Made by a program: the position numbers and the translations under genes. The notes beneath the pieces were generated by a model, which was given only the letters and a program-made list of their open reading frames with translations, had not been told where the DNA came from and did no database searches. Shown here piece by piece: positions 34,265 to 43,418 of a DNA stretch of 64,000 nucleotides (the first letter of the stretch is position 1; each line of letters starts with the position of its first letter). This DNA comes from Bacillus benzoevorans (GTDB lineage Bacteria > Bacillota > Bacilli > Bacillales > Cytobacillaceae). The stretch spans positions 62,001 through 126,000 of the forward strand of contig NZ_JACHGK010000003.1 of assembly GCF_014207535.1 (NCBI RefSeq). Direction: 5' to 3'.

Positions 34265-36196
34265 TTACTTATGGACACTGTTAACCCGTGTCGGCAAAAT
34301 CGATAGCACAGATTCAATTACATGTTTTTCTTCCATTTTATTGATTAAGATATGTACTTTCCCTTGGTCCTCCCGTGTCCTGATTAAACGTCCGATTCCT
34401 TGACGCAGTCTTAAGAGCATATACGGCATATCCACCTCGGCAAACGGGTCCTTGGCGGCATCTCTTTTCGCCGTAAACACGGGATCATTCGGCGGAAACG
34501 GCAGGGAAAAGATAATCACATTTTCAAGTGAGCTTCCCGGGATATCCAAACCTTCCCATAAATGGACAGAACATAAAACCGACTCCACTTCATTTTGAAA
34601 ACAGGAAACAAGAGTGCTGATCTCGGCATCTCCTTCAAAATAGATTGGGAAAGACAGACCGGACTCACAATATTGCTTAAATGCCGTTAAATCATGTTGT
34701 GAAGAGAATAAAACCAGCGTCCGTCCGTTTGTTTTCTTTAATTGCTCCACAGTATAAGCCATTTTTGCTGCTATGTCCTGATCGGCAAAAGCCGGCATTT
34801 CGATAACCATATTTTCATCATAGGCAAATGGAGAAGCAACGGAAAAAGATAAATAATCCTCGATCCCAAGAGATTTGGCCATGTACGTGAAGGTTTTGGA
34901 CTCCGACAGCGTTGCGGATGAAAAGATATACGGCTTTTTATTGGAAAAGACTTTATCCTTCATAATCTCCTGAACCAACCGCGGCATAATTACTAAAGTT
35001 CTTTCTCCATCACGTTCTTCAAACCAGGTAATCCCTTTTATTTCCTTTAAGAATAAAGACAGGGAATAGGAAATCTGTTCTAGATATTCCTCGACAATTT
35101 TTAAATCATAGCCATTAATCGAAAACATCTCACTCTCAAAGACAAGTTCCTCCTCAAGTGAACTGATAAGATGCAAGAGCTTCTTGCCTGATCCTTTCAA
35201 TTTCTCCGATTTGTTCACGGTTAATTTATCAGAACCCTTATTTGAGAATGATGACTCTTTCAATTCATAGAAAAATAGTTCATTTTGGTACAACACATCC
35301 TCAATTAAAAGCAAGGTTTTTTCCCTTACATCATTGGTCATTAATTTAGCCAGCAGTCTATCGAGGATGGTCTCACTGAAACGATAGGTCATGGCCTTTT
35401 GACTAGCAAACTCTAACAGATGACCCTCATCAAAGACAACAGAGGAATGTTCCGGCAGTAAGGGCAGCTGCCCTTCACGCTTCCGTGAATCCTTTGTCCA
35501 AATATGCTCCATATAGAAGTCATGCGAGCAAATAATAATATCATGCGACTTCCGGTACCAATCACGATGAAGTGTCTGTCCGCAGCGATGTCTTCTTTCA
35601 CATGTAAAGCAATCCTCAAAGGAGTCCCAGCCAATCTGTTTCCATTGTTCATCAGTCAGCACCGGATAATCTTTTCGGTCTCCAAATCTCTCAAATGTTT
35701 GCAGCGATTGATTACCATAAATAAAGTCAGGGAGAGCATCATAGATTTGATGAAAATGCTCTTCATCACTGAAGGAAATAAGCTTGTCCAATTTATTTAA
35801 ACATAAATATTGATCTCTTGACTTAGCTAACCGCACATCAATATTTAAATTCAGCGCAGTTTCTAATTTAGCAATATCCCCTTCTTTTTTCACGAGCTGC
35901 TCAATTAATGTCTCATCAGCGCAGGCGATGACAGCCGGCCTATTCGTGTATCTCGCGAAACAGACTGCATATAAAAGATAAACAATCGTTTTTCCTGTAC
36001 CAACGCCTGCCTCAGCAAACATGACCTTCTTTTCTTTAAAGGCATTTTCAAGCTGATACGCCATATATATTTGTTCATCTCTTAGTTCAAAACCGGCCTC
36101 CGGGAGTAAATCATAAAACACATCCCCGATCCATTCACCTAAACGGTCAAAAAATGACTCTGTTTTGGTTAATTCAAATGGCAAACGATTACTCAA
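34265..36196 (-). CDS. ypvA: XPD/DinG-like ATP-dependent helicase (YpvA)
   Basis: 643-residue superfamily 2 helicase. Walker A EAGVGTGKTIVYL, DEAH-type box VVFDEGH, and motif VI QGIGRLIRTRED. Four cysteines (YLCLNK, CFTCERRHRCG) between Walker A and the DEGH box form the iron-sulfur cluster of XPD/DinG helicases, which melt damaged or structured DNA. There is no exonuclease domain, unlike dinG at 56460. B. subtilis YpvA has 641 residues. TTG start behind GGAGGGA. Confidence 0.9.
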   Translation of the reverse strand: MSNRLPFELTKTESFFDRLGEWIGDVFYDLLPEAGFELRDEQIYMAYQLENAFKEKKVMFAEAGVGTGKTIVYLLYAVCFARYTNRPAVIACADETLIEQLVKKEGDIAKLETALNLNIDVRLAKSRDQYLCLNKLDKLISFSDEEHFHQIYDALPDFIYGNQSLQTFERFGDRKDYPVLTDEQWKQIGWDSFEDCFTCERRHRCGQTLHRDWYRKSHDIIICSHDFYMEHIWTKDSRKREGQLPLLPEHSSVVFDEGHLLEFASQKAMTYRFSETILDRLLAKLMTNDVREKTLLLIEDVLYQNELFFYELKESSFSNKGSDKLTVNKSEKLKGSGKKLLHLISSLEEELVFESEMFSINGYDLKIVEEYLEQISYSLSLFLKEIKGITWFEERDGERTLVIMPRLVQEIMKDKVFSNKKPYIFSSATLSESKTFTYMAKSLGIEDYLSFSVASPFAYDENMVIEMPAFADQDIAAKMAYTVEQLKKTNGRTLVLFSSQHDLTAFKQYCESGLSFPIYFEGDAEISTLVSCFQNEVESVLCSVHLWEGLDIPGSSLENVIIFSLPFPPNDPVFTAKRDAAKDPFAEVDMPYMLLRLRQGIGRLIRTREDQGKVHILINKMEEKHVIESVLSILPTRVNSVHK

Positions 36197-36261
36197 GCAA
36201 ATCCCTCCATTTAGCAGCTACTGTATCCCTCATTATAATATCAAATTCGCCTTGGCGTATT

Positions 36262-36440
36262 TGCGCCCGATTTTTTTCGAGCTTGCTCGAAAAATTCCCT
36301 TTAAAAAATCGTGGCATCCGCCGGAGGCTTTAACTTTATTTGGCCGGGGTTTAACCCCCCCCTGGATTGGTTAACTTTTTTGCATTCATCCCACAATTTA
36401 TAGAAGCGGGGGACTTCTGCTGAATAAAGTTAAGCAAAAC
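36262..36440. repeat. Dense run of inverted repeats in a gene-free stretch
   Basis: In the 378-bp gap 36197-36574 no gene was found. Left part: CGATTTTTT (36268) pairs with AAAAAATCG (36303), enclosing the perfect stem TTTTTCGAGC/GCTCGAAAAA (36273-36294). Then GGGGTT-T-AACCCC (36345-36357). Right part: ATTCATCCC...TGAAT with AGAAG/CTTCT inside (36385-36425). TTTAACTTTATT on the plus strand (36329) and TTAACTTTATT on the minus strand (36421-36432) are inverted copies about 90 bp apart. It resembles a decayed palindromic element, perhaps IS200/IS605-derived; unproven. Confidence 0.45.
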
Positions 36441-36467
36441 GAAAGCGTCTTTCTCTAGAAAGACGCT
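36436..36467 (-). terminator. Terminator of the holin-like gene
   Basis: AGCGTCTTTC/GAAAGACGCT with a four-base loop; minus-strand continuation TTCGTTTTGC. About 110 bp past the stop. Confidence 0.65.
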
Positions 36468-36574
36468 CTTTACCACAACTGTATTATTATACCAGACGTG
36501 CGATAAGAAATGCATATATTTCGATTAAAATAATCGACTAAACAAAAATGTTCTACGATAAAGCTCTCTTAGTT

Positions 36575-36823
36575 TCATTGCGGCTTTTTTCTGACCGCCT
36601 CATTTAGATTTTTACTTCCGCTGTATAATCCAGTGGCAGACAGTCCAACGATAAATCCGATGATTATACTTTCTTTAAATGTATCTAAGAAGACAAAGCC
36701 AAAAAATAAGCCTAGTGCTAATGAAACTAACGGACTGAATTTACATGGCAGACCCGCCCTTTTGACAACCTCCACAATACCGATGATGATGGGGATTATG
36801 ACAAATTGATAAAACTCAAACAT
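36575..36823 (-). CDS. Small holin-like membrane protein
   Basis: 82 residues: a short N-terminus, membrane helices at about 5-20, 30-46 and 52-68, and a charged tail (KNLNEAVRKKPQ). The pattern (PIIIGIVEVVKRAGLPCKFSPLVSLALG, then GFIVGLSATGLYSG) matches small chromosomal holin-like proteins of Bacillus. No lysin or phage gene is adjacent, so it may be a remnant or have another role. ATG behind GGAGGGAATACC. Confidence 0.6.
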   Translation of the reverse strand: MFEFYQFVIIPIIIGIVEVVKRAGLPCKFSPLVSLALGLFFGFVFLDTFKESIIIGFIVGLSATGLYSGSKNLNEAVRKKPQ

Positions 36824-36923
36824 GGTATTCCCTCCAAAAAGAATACAAATTCACTTCCATTACATTATATTGATATAGCAAAAATAAGAAGCGGCAGAAA
36901 TCCAATTAGATTTGGAGGTTTGA

Positions 36924-36953
36924 AAAAATGATGCCTGAAGGGGCATCATTTTT
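36924..36953 (-). terminator. Terminator overlapping the end of ypsC
   Basis: AAAAATGATGCC/GGCATCATTTTT, six-base loop. The ypsC stop TGA (36946-36948) lies inside the ascending arm, so the last codons are part of the terminator. Confidence 0.8.
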
Positions 36954-38082
36954 CACGCGGAGGTCTTTTTCCCCAGTATTGATAATAATCGGTGCGGATA
37001 AATCCATTAAATAGTTTCCGTTTTTTCGTTGCTTTTTTGCCATAATAAGTTTCAAATTCTTCTTCAGATGTCAAAATATAGATCGACCATGTATCCAGAC
37101 TGGCAAATGCCTGTCCCATCTCGCGGTACATTTCCCGTACCGCTTCTTTTTCTCCAAGACGCTCTCCATAAGGCGGGTTCCCTACGATCACACCATATTC
37201 CTTCCTCGTTGTAAAATCCTTTACCTGCATCTGTTTAAAGGTAATCACGTCACCAAATCCGGCTTCAGAAGCATTCTCCTGGGCGATTTTCACAAGGCGG
37301 TGGTCAATATCCGAGCCGGTAATATCCAGCGGCTGGTCGTAATTGGCTAGGTCCTCAGCCTCAGCTCTTGCCTGCTCCCACACTTTCGCATCCATCCAGT
37401 CCCATGATTCAGAAACAAAATCACGGTTAAAGCCGGGTGCTATATTTTGTCCGATCAGCGCTGCTTCAATCGGAATCGTTCCTGAGCCGCAGAATGGATC
37501 GACGAACGGTTTGTCCGGATGCCAGTTCGTCAGCATCACTAAAGCAGCCGCCATAGTTTCCCTCAGCGGTGCTTCCCCCTGTGATACGCGATAACCTCTT
37601 TTGTGCAGAGCACCGCCTGTATCGATCGTAAGTAATGCAATATCTTTATGGAGCGACACTTCAATTTTAAAAAACGAGCCATTTTCCTCAAACCATGTCG
37701 TTTTTTTATACTGGCTCTTCAGCCTTTCGACAATTGCCTTTTTCACGATTGCCTGGCAGTCTGAAATACTAAATAGCTTTGATTTAACTGATTTTCCGGA
37801 TACCGGAAACTCCGCATTTTCCGGCAAAAAACGCTCCCATGGCAGCGCCTTTGTTTTTTCAAATAACTCATCAAAACTTGTCGCTTTAAATTCTCCTACC
37901 TTTATTTTTATCCGTTCCGCAGTCCTTAACCACAGGTTGCAGCGGGCAATTGCTGATTCGTCACCTTTAAAGCTGATTCTTCCATTTTCAACCTCACATT
38001 GGTATCCTAATGCCCGAACTTCCTTTGCTACAAGTGCTTCCATCCCCATGGCGGCTGTTGCAATTAAATCATAATTTGTCAT
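36946..38082 (-). CDS. ypsC: THUMP-domain rRNA (guanine-N2) methyltransferase, YpsC
   Basis: 378-residue SAM-dependent RNA methyltransferase of the RlmL/UPF0020 group, expected to modify 23S rRNA. N-terminal THUMP domain (about 50-160), then the Rossmann methyltransferase with DPFCGSGTIPIEAALIG (SAM loop) and the catalytic VGNPPYGERLG. The length fits B. subtilis YpsC (385). Next to rnpB and gpsB as in B. subtilis. ATG start. The stop codon is embedded in its terminator stem. Confidence 0.93.
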   Translation of the reverse strand: MTNYDLIATAAMGMEALVAKEVRALGYQCEVENGRISFKGDESAIARCNLWLRTAERIKIKVGEFKATSFDELFEKTKALPWERFLPENAEFPVSGKSVKSKLFSISDCQAIVKKAIVERLKSQYKKTTWFEENGSFFKIEVSLHKDIALLTIDTGGALHKRGYRVSQGEAPLRETMAAALVMLTNWHPDKPFVDPFCGSGTIPIEAALIGQNIAPGFNRDFVSESWDWMDAKVWEQARAEAEDLANYDQPLDITGSDIDHRLVKIAQENASEAGFGDVITFKQMQVKDFTTRKEYGVIVGNPPYGERLGEKEAVREMYREMGQAFASLDTWSIYILTSEEEFETYYGKKATKKRKLFNGFIRTDYYQYWGKRPPREK

Positions 38083-38180
38083 GTTTTCACCCTTATCGTT
38101 TATCTTCCATTTTCTTTATACATGAAAAAAGCCGACTCAATGTCACAGGAGTCAGCCCGGATGTTCATCATCATTTATCA

Positions 38181-38590
38181 GACATTAATAACGCTCTGTA
38201 AGCCATGTTTTGTTCCTTTGTACTGCAAACGACCCTTAGTCTCGTACTCAGGTGGTAATCATCTATCTACAGATGTTTTACTCATCTGTCCTTCTCTTTG
38301 TTCATTTCCTCTGAGAAAGTGCCCCTACCATAATTTGGGTTTCTCGCTCGCGGGGTTTACCTCGTTCCACCCTTTTCATTTCTGAAAAGGCTCCGTCACT
38401 GTGGCACTTTCAAGGTAGTCATACCATATCCGATGACGGACTTAGGTATTTTCCCTGCCGTCAGCTGGTATCAGCTGCCCTGGCTTATTTTTTGACCAGG
38501 CACGAACACTACAGGCATCTCAGCCTGTGCGAGCATGGACTTTCCTCTGCATGACAAGCATACAGCGATTACCCGAACGCTATTAATGAT
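38181..38590 (-). ncRNA. rnpB: RNase P RNA, Bacillus type (B class)
   Basis: Catalytic RNA that removes tRNA 5' leaders. On the minus strand the conserved pieces appear in order: GCGTTCGGGTAATCGCTG, GAGGAAAGTCCATGCTCGCAC (in two parts), CTGAGATGCCTGTAGTG, CTGACGGCAGGG, CCTTGAAAGTGCCACAGTGACG, GGTGGAACGAGGTAAACCCC, GAGCGAGAAACCCAAATT, CTGTAGATAGATGATTACC, and the 3' piece AACAAAACATGGCTTACAGAG. P1 is CATTAATAGCG/CGTTATTAATG, which sets the approximate ends. The layout is of the Bacillus (type B) class. About 410 nt. Confidence 0.95.
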
Positions 38591-38660
38591 GACAATGATC
38601 ATTATAGTGAATCTCAGCACGAATAGCAATAGCAATTCTTTGAATTAGCACCAATTAACG

Positions 38661-38963
38661 TTATTCGTACAATTTGCTGCCAAAAACATGTTTTTCTAAA
38701 TTGGAAAGCCGTTTTAAAATATCAAAATTCGTTGTACCGGCAGTTTGTGTTACAGGCCGCCTCGATGCTTCTTCAATTTGCTTTTTTAAACGCATATTTT
38801 CCTGCTGCAGTTCTTCCATTTCCTGATGAAACGTTTCATAGTCTTTTATAATATAATCAAGAAACTTATCGACATCTTCTTGTTTATATCCGCGCATTGC
38901 CGTTTTGAATTCTTTCTCTAATATATCCTTTGCCGTTAATTTCACTTTATCAGACAGCATCAT
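38661..38963 (-). CDS. gpsB: Cell division/elongation protein GpsB
   Basis: 100-residue DivIVA-like cytosolic protein that links cell wall synthases (including PBP1/PonA, encoded at 48465) to division and elongation. N-terminal lipid-binding part KVKLTAKDILEKEFKTAMRGY, DVDKFLDYIIKDYE, a coiled coil (about 40-70) and the C-terminal TTNFDILKRLSNLEKHVFG. ATG at 38963 follows GAGGTGAAA; the seven-codon extension has no site. Next to rnpB as in B. subtilis. Confidence 0.95.
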   Translation of the reverse strand: MMLSDKVKLTAKDILEKEFKTAMRGYKQEDVDKFLDYIIKDYETFHQEMEELQQENMRLKKQIEEASRRPVTQTAGTTNFDILKRLSNLEKHVFGSKLYE

Positions 38964-39059
38964 TTTCACCTCAATAATTACCAATCATCAATATATATTT
39001 TTTCAAAAATATGCTATTTTGTCAATTTATCTTTCTATTATACATATAATTGCGATAAA

Positions 39060-39114
39060 AATAAAAGGCTGACTCACAAAGTCAGGGGGTATACCCATGA
39101 GGTTTGTGAGTCAA
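39060..39114 (-). terminator. Terminator of cotD
   Basis: TGACTCACAAA/TTTGTGAGTCA, 22-nt loop, followed on the minus strand by GCCTTTTATTTTTATC. Confidence 0.8.
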
Positions 39115-39131
39115 ACCCTAATCATTGCTTA

Positions 39132-39494
39132 TTAATAAAATCCAGGTCTTGGTCTTACACCCGGTCCAAATCCAGGTCCAAACCCGGGACCAAATCCAGG
39201 TCCAAATCCAGGACCAGCTCCCGGTCCAAAGCCTCCTGCGCCGAATCCTCCTGTTGGTGGCGGCGGAGGTCCTGGCACAGCACCAATATCAGTGCTTGTC
39301 ACCTGATTCACGACAGAATTCGTATGCGGGAAATGATGCTGATGCTGGTAGTTAATGTGGTTCACCGTCGTTGTGTGCGAAGGGTGTACATGCGGAACAA
39401 TAATGTTTTCACATGTATGATTCACACAGCATTTTGTTGGGCAGACTACAGCGGGTGCAACCACTGTAGGGCAGCAATTAGGTCTACAAAACAT
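39132..39494 (-). CDS. cotD: Spore coat protein CotD with a Gly-Phe-Gly-Pro repeat tail
   Basis: 120-residue inner coat protein. The first 75 residues match CotD: a cysteine-rich start (MFCRPNCCP, CPTKCCVNHTC), IIVPHVHPSHTTTVNHINYQHQHHFPHTNSVVN. B. subtilis CotD ends near residue 75; here a proline stretch (GPPPPPTGG) and a tail of GFGP/GPGF units with final RPRPGFY are added. ATG at 39494 behind GAGGAG. A good sigma-K promoter lies upstream, so late mother-cell expression is expected. Confidence 0.9.
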   Translation of the reverse strand: MFCRPNCCPTVVAPAVVCPTKCCVNHTCENIIVPHVHPSHTTTVNHINYQHQHHFPHTNSVVNQVTSTDIGAVPGPPPPPTGGFGAGGFGPGAGPGFGPGFGPGFGPGFGPGVRPRPGFY

Positions 39495-39532
39495 ACTTTT
39501 ATCTCCTCTCATCATAAGTTTCTTTACACTTA

Positions 39533-39560
39533 TAACCTATGATGACAAAGGGCGTCTTGT
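39533..39560 (-). promoter_or_regulatory. Sigma-K promoter of cotD
   Basis: On the minus strand ACA-N16-CATAGGTTA, matching the sigma-K pattern (mACm, 16 bp, CATAnnnTA), about 40 bp before the cotD start. Confidence 0.65.
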
Positions 39561-39599
39561 ACTAAGGAAATAACCTATTTTTTTATCTATAACGCGGCT

Positions 39600-39695
39600 T
39601 TACAGCAGCGTGTAAAAACTATTTTTAAAGCTCGTGAAAACAACCGCCGTTAAACAAACTACAACAAAGAACAAATACAAAATCGCTTTATACAT
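39600..39695 (-). CDS. Tiny membrane peptide (31 residues)
   Basis: ATG with AAAGGA at good spacing. MYKAILYLFFVVVCLTAVVF then TSFKNSFYTLL: one membrane helix. It lies upstream of cotD on the same strand, in the 340-bp gap between cotD and mrfB. No homologue recognised. The clean helix and ribosome site make it plausible; the sequence alone cannot prove it. Confidence 0.45.
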   Translation of the reverse strand: MYKAILYLFFVVVCLTAVVFTSFKNSFYTLL

Positions 39696-39834
39696 TTTAT
39701 CCTTTATCCGCCTCTCAAAAGACTCCTAATGAATTCCCATACAATTAAATATTTTACCTTCAACTATAGGTACAGACAACAAGGAAATAACAAATAATTC
39801 GACAAAAATTGCAAATGACACTTTTTAGACACAT

Positions 39835-41082
39835 TTATCCCTTCAAGCTGACAGTGATTTTATTTTCGAGACGGCTGATTCGTTTCCTTAACGCAGCTGG
39901 ATCAAAATTTTGTAATTCAATCGTAAGGGCCTGTTCAGCATATTCTAATGCTTGTTCAAATTCCTTTAAACGATGTTCATAAATTTTGGTCAGTTCAATA
40001 CAAGCTTCGAATTGGATCCGCCCCCTTGCGTGTTTCGCTACATTTTCCCACAGCTGAGCGGCCCGCTGCCAATCCTTTTTCTTTTTCGCCTGGAAGGCAA
40101 GGGCATGACGTGCTTGCACGGCCTCTGCTCCATTCCCTTCCGAAAGCTCTGAAAATACCTTTTCTGCCGTCTCAGACTCACCAATATAGGAATACCAGCG
40201 TCCTACTTCAAACGTTTCCTGTGCAGTCTGTCCGGCGCTCTGCCGCAGCAGCTGATAAGAGAGATGCGTGTATAATGAAATGAGTGACAAAATGTCGAAT
40301 TCATTATGTTTCAGAACCCCAAGCATTCCTTCCGGATCCTGCCGCTCGACATAATCAAAATAGATCATGGGAGCTAAAAATCCCGGGATATCGTCCTTGC
40401 GTTCAAACTCGAGGATTTCCTTTTCGACTATAGACAGCTTTAGCCGTTCGAGACGGTGTTTCCAGAGGCGGCGTGCCGCATGATATAAATCAAAATGACC
40501 AAATGGGGGCAGTTTCGGTACATGCTCTCTAATTAAGGTATGCCTTGATTTTACCACAGGCCAGTCGAAACTTTTCCCATTATATGTCACCATTTTTGTA
40601 TAATCGATTGCTTCTAAAAAGCTTTGGTACAGCGGTACTTCGGACCCGGGCCGGGGAAGAATATGCTGTGTTAAAACAACTTCGTTTTCCGTTACACTGG
40701 CATGTCCAAGGAGGAAAATCGTATTCCCTGCCCCTCCCCCGAGGCCAGTCGTTTCTGTATCAAAGAAAAATAAATCTTCCGGCCGATGGTTGACCGCAGA
40801 CAGTGGATGATGGTATTCACTTTCATTCCACGCCGCAACAGCCTTGCGAAATTCGGAAAATGAATATTTGCCATGCTTCGCATCCAACGGATAGGCTGCT
40901 TTTCTCACAAGACAAAAGTCATCCTCCACGTAATAGGGCCGGACTCCATTTTGCTGCCAAACTTCGGCAAACGGCACTTCTGCAGCTGCCTTTTTTACCG
41001 GTGGATCTGAGACTTCATTTTTTTCAGCCTTTATTCCGGAAAGATGTGGTTTTAGACGGTTTAATTTTTTCTTAATCGACAT
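39835..41082 (-). CDS. mrfB: DEDD-type exonuclease MrfB (YprB)
   Basis: 415 residues (B. subtilis 413). RNase H-like DEDD exonuclease with Asp/Glu in YFFDTETTGLGGG, Asp in SFDWPVVKSRH and Asp in HNEFDILSL; the C-terminal third has TPR-like helical repeats. In B. subtilis MrfA (helicase) and MrfB act together in repair of mitomycin C damage. ATG at 41082 lies eight bases after AGGTGA, within the last codons of mrfA (11-bp overlap); the GTG at 41094 is less likely. Confidence 0.92.
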   Translation of the reverse strand: MSIKKKLNRLKPHLSGIKAEKNEVSDPPVKKAAAEVPFAEVWQQNGVRPYYVEDDFCLVRKAAYPLDAKHGKYSFSEFRKAVAAWNESEYHHPLSAVNHRPEDLFFFDTETTGLGGGAGNTIFLLGHASVTENEVVLTQHILPRPGSEVPLYQSFLEAIDYTKMVTYNGKSFDWPVVKSRHTLIREHVPKLPPFGHFDLYHAARRLWKHRLERLKLSIVEKEILEFERKDDIPGFLAPMIYFDYVERQDPEGMLGVLKHNEFDILSLISLYTHLSYQLLRQSAGQTAQETFEVGRWYSYIGESETAEKVFSELSEGNGAEAVQARHALAFQAKKKKDWQRAAQLWENVAKHARGRIQFEACIELTKIYEHRLKEFEQALEYAEQALTIELQNFDPAALRKRISRLENKITVSLKG

Positions 41083-43375
41083 GATCCATTTCACCTATCA
41101 TACCTGATTTTGTCTGAAATAATGAAAGCAGCCTGTATACGTCACGTTTAGCACTTTCTGCTGCAGTTTCTGCACCGATACAGGACGGACAGCCCGTTTC
41201 ACAGGAACAGCCCTTCACCATTTTCTCAGCTTCCCGTAAAATGGTTTCAATCCCTTCATATATTTTCTCACTTAGTCCGATACCGCCTGGATAACGGTCA
41301 TAGAAAAAAATGGTTGGTTTTTCATTATGCGTTGCCTTTACTTGTGGTACAACATGAATATCCCCAGAGTCACACATAACAAATAACGGAGCAATAGACT
41401 TTAGGGCATGTGCCATGCCCATCAGCCCCCGATCGAGCCTTTCTTCACTCAGACCGCACGAATCCCTGTTTAAGGAGATCCAGGCTGCACTGGTATGCAA
41501 TTCTTCCTCTGGCAGCGATATCGGACCAGAGCCGATATTTTCATGGGTTTCAAATTTTATTTTTTTAAAAATAGTAGCCATTGCCAGCACACTGACATCA
41601 CCATATCCTATTTCCACATCATGTAACATTCGAAGTTTATCCTCTTCGAGCACCTTTAACTCCACCGCCAAATTAGCATCGGTATAATAGTCAACTGCCA
41701 CCTCACGGACGAATGCCTTTTTTTCTTCCCAATCAAGCTTTTCTACCTGATATTGAATTCCCTGATGCAAATAAATCGCTTCTTCATGCAGCAGCGTCAT
41801 GGCGGAGAAACGGTCCATTTCCCCCAGCACCTTTACCGTCGCTGTTTCTGAGTAGTCGATGATCACGACATTTTCCTGGGAAGCCGAACGGAGTGAGATA
41901 TTATGAGCCGGAAAGGAATCATTCATCCAATGCCACTTATCCCCGTTTTGAAACAAAATTCTTTCATCGGTTAAATATTCAAGAACCTCTTCCGTTTCAA
42001 AGCTGCCAAAATCTTCTCCTGCTTTGAAAGGAAGCTCGTAGGCGGCACATTTAATATGGTCGATGGCAATGATTAAATTATCGGGATTAATCCGCGCTGT
42101 TTCCGGACTGCGCTTGAAAAAATAATCCGGATTGCCAATGATATACTGATCAAGCGGATTGGAACTGGCTACCATGATGACGAGCGCTACACCGTGGCGT
42201 CTCCCGGCTCTCCCCGCCTGCTGCCAACTACTTGCTATCGTACCAGGATAACCGGTCATGATACACACCTGTAACTGCCCGATATCGACGCCAAGCTCCA
42301 AAGCATTCGTACTCACTACTCCATAAATGGAACCGTTTCGCAGTCCTTTCTCAATTTCCCGGCGCTCAGTCGGCAGATATCCGCCGCGATATCCCCTGAT
42401 GGATTTAGGTCCAAACTGGAATTTTACCAGCTCCTTCAAATAGGTTAGGAGGATTTCAACCCGGACTCTGCTGCGGGCAAAGACAATCGTTTGGATTTTA
42501 TTTTTTAAAAAGGCCCCTGCAAGTTCTTTTACTTCCAGTGTGGCACTGCGGCGGATGTTTAACGGTTTGTTCACAATCGGCGGGTTATAAAAAACGAAAT
42601 GCTTTTCACCGCTTGGTGCTCCGTTACGATCAATTAAAAACACCTGCTTTTCAGTTAATTTCTCGGCCAGTTCAAGCGGATTCGCAATTGTAGCCGAAGT
42701 ACAGATAAAAATCGGATCACTGCCGTAAAACGAACAAATTCTCCGTAAGCGCCTGATTACATTTGCGACATGGCTGCCAAAAACGCCGCGGTAAATATGA
42801 AGCTCGTCGATGATAACATAACGCAAGTTTTCAAACAAAGATACCCATTTGGTATGATGCGGCAAGATCGCGGAATGAAGCATATCCGGGTTTGTGATCA
42901 CAATATGTCCGGCTTTTCTTACCTTCTGCCTGATATTCGCAGGTGTATCTCCATCATACGTATAACAATTTATCGCTAAATTCCCTTCTTGTAACAGTTC
43001 ATTAATTTCACTTTTTTGATCCTGTGCCAGCGCCTTTGTCGGGAACATATACAGGGCACGTGAATTGGAATCCTGTATAATAGACTGGATAACGGGAAGA
43101 TTATAACATAAGGTTTTTCCGGATGCGGTTGGCGTAACGGCGACAATACTTTTCTTTTGCATGACCGCCTCATAGGCTTGTTTCTGATGCGTATAAAGGG
43201 TATTTATGCCCCTTTTCTGCAATGATTCTTTTAATATAGGATGAATTGATTCGGGAAATTCAGCCACACTCGCTTCTTTTGCTTCTAACGTATGCCAATG
43301 AATGATATTTTCCTTGTATTCTTCAGCATTCTTAAACTCTGTTATCATATCTTGCAAGTTTTTTCGTACATTCAT
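41072..43375 (-). CDS. mrfA: DEAH-type helicase MrfA (YprA)
   Basis: 767-residue superfamily 2 helicase of mitomycin C repair. Walker A TPTASGKTLC, Walker B/DExH VIIDELHIYRG, SAT motif CTSATIAN, motif VI GRAGRRHG. The C-terminal DUF1998-type domain carries the four-cysteine cluster CSCETGCPSC. B. subtilis MrfA has about 749 residues. ATG at 43375 behind GAGGTGAAAAACC. In an operon with mrfB. The promoter contains a LexA-like box, so SOS control is likely here. Confidence 0.93.
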   Translation of the reverse strand: MNVRKNLQDMITEFKNAEEYKENIIHWHTLEAKEASVAEFPESIHPILKESLQKRGINTLYTHQKQAYEAVMQKKSIVAVTPTASGKTLCYNLPVIQSIIQDSNSRALYMFPTKALAQDQKSEINELLQEGNLAINCYTYDGDTPANIRQKVRKAGHIVITNPDMLHSAILPHHTKWVSLFENLRYVIIDELHIYRGVFGSHVANVIRRLRRICSFYGSDPIFICTSATIANPLELAEKLTEKQVFLIDRNGAPSGEKHFVFYNPPIVNKPLNIRRSATLEVKELAGAFLKNKIQTIVFARSRVRVEILLTYLKELVKFQFGPKSIRGYRGGYLPTERREIEKGLRNGSIYGVVSTNALELGVDIGQLQVCIMTGYPGTIASSWQQAGRAGRRHGVALVIMVASSNPLDQYIIGNPDYFFKRSPETARINPDNLIIAIDHIKCAAYELPFKAGEDFGSFETEEVLEYLTDERILFQNGDKWHWMNDSFPAHNISLRSASQENVVIIDYSETATVKVLGEMDRFSAMTLLHEEAIYLHQGIQYQVEKLDWEEKKAFVREVAVDYYTDANLAVELKVLEEDKLRMLHDVEIGYGDVSVLAMATIFKKIKFETHENIGSGPISLPEEELHTSAAWISLNRDSCGLSEERLDRGLMGMAHALKSIAPLFVMCDSGDIHVVPQVKATHNEKPTIFFYDRYPGGIGLSEKIYEGIETILREAEKMVKGCSCETGCPSCIGAETAAESAKRDVYRLLSLFQTKSGMIGEMDHVD

Positions 43376-43404
43376 GGTTTTTCACCTCATATTCCTTATT
43401 TTAG

Positions 43405-43418
43405 CGAATAAGCGTTCG
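43405..43418 (-). promoter_or_regulatory. LexA-like box in the mrfAB promoter
   Basis: CGAAC-GCTT-ATTCG on the minus strand, nine of ten bases of the Bacillus CGAAC-N4-GTTCG operator. It lies just upstream of a possible -10 TAAAAT and downstream of TTTAAC, i.e. in the promoter spacer, 30 bp from the mrfA start codon. Confidence 0.6.

Noticed and set aside
36165..36374. Plus-strand frame of 69 codons across the ypvA start and the palindrome cluster
   Set aside because: It crosses several perfect stems and has no ribosome site.
39125..39355. Plus-strand frame opposite cotD
   Set aside because: A shadow of the GFGP repeats (Gln/Val alternation), no start signals.
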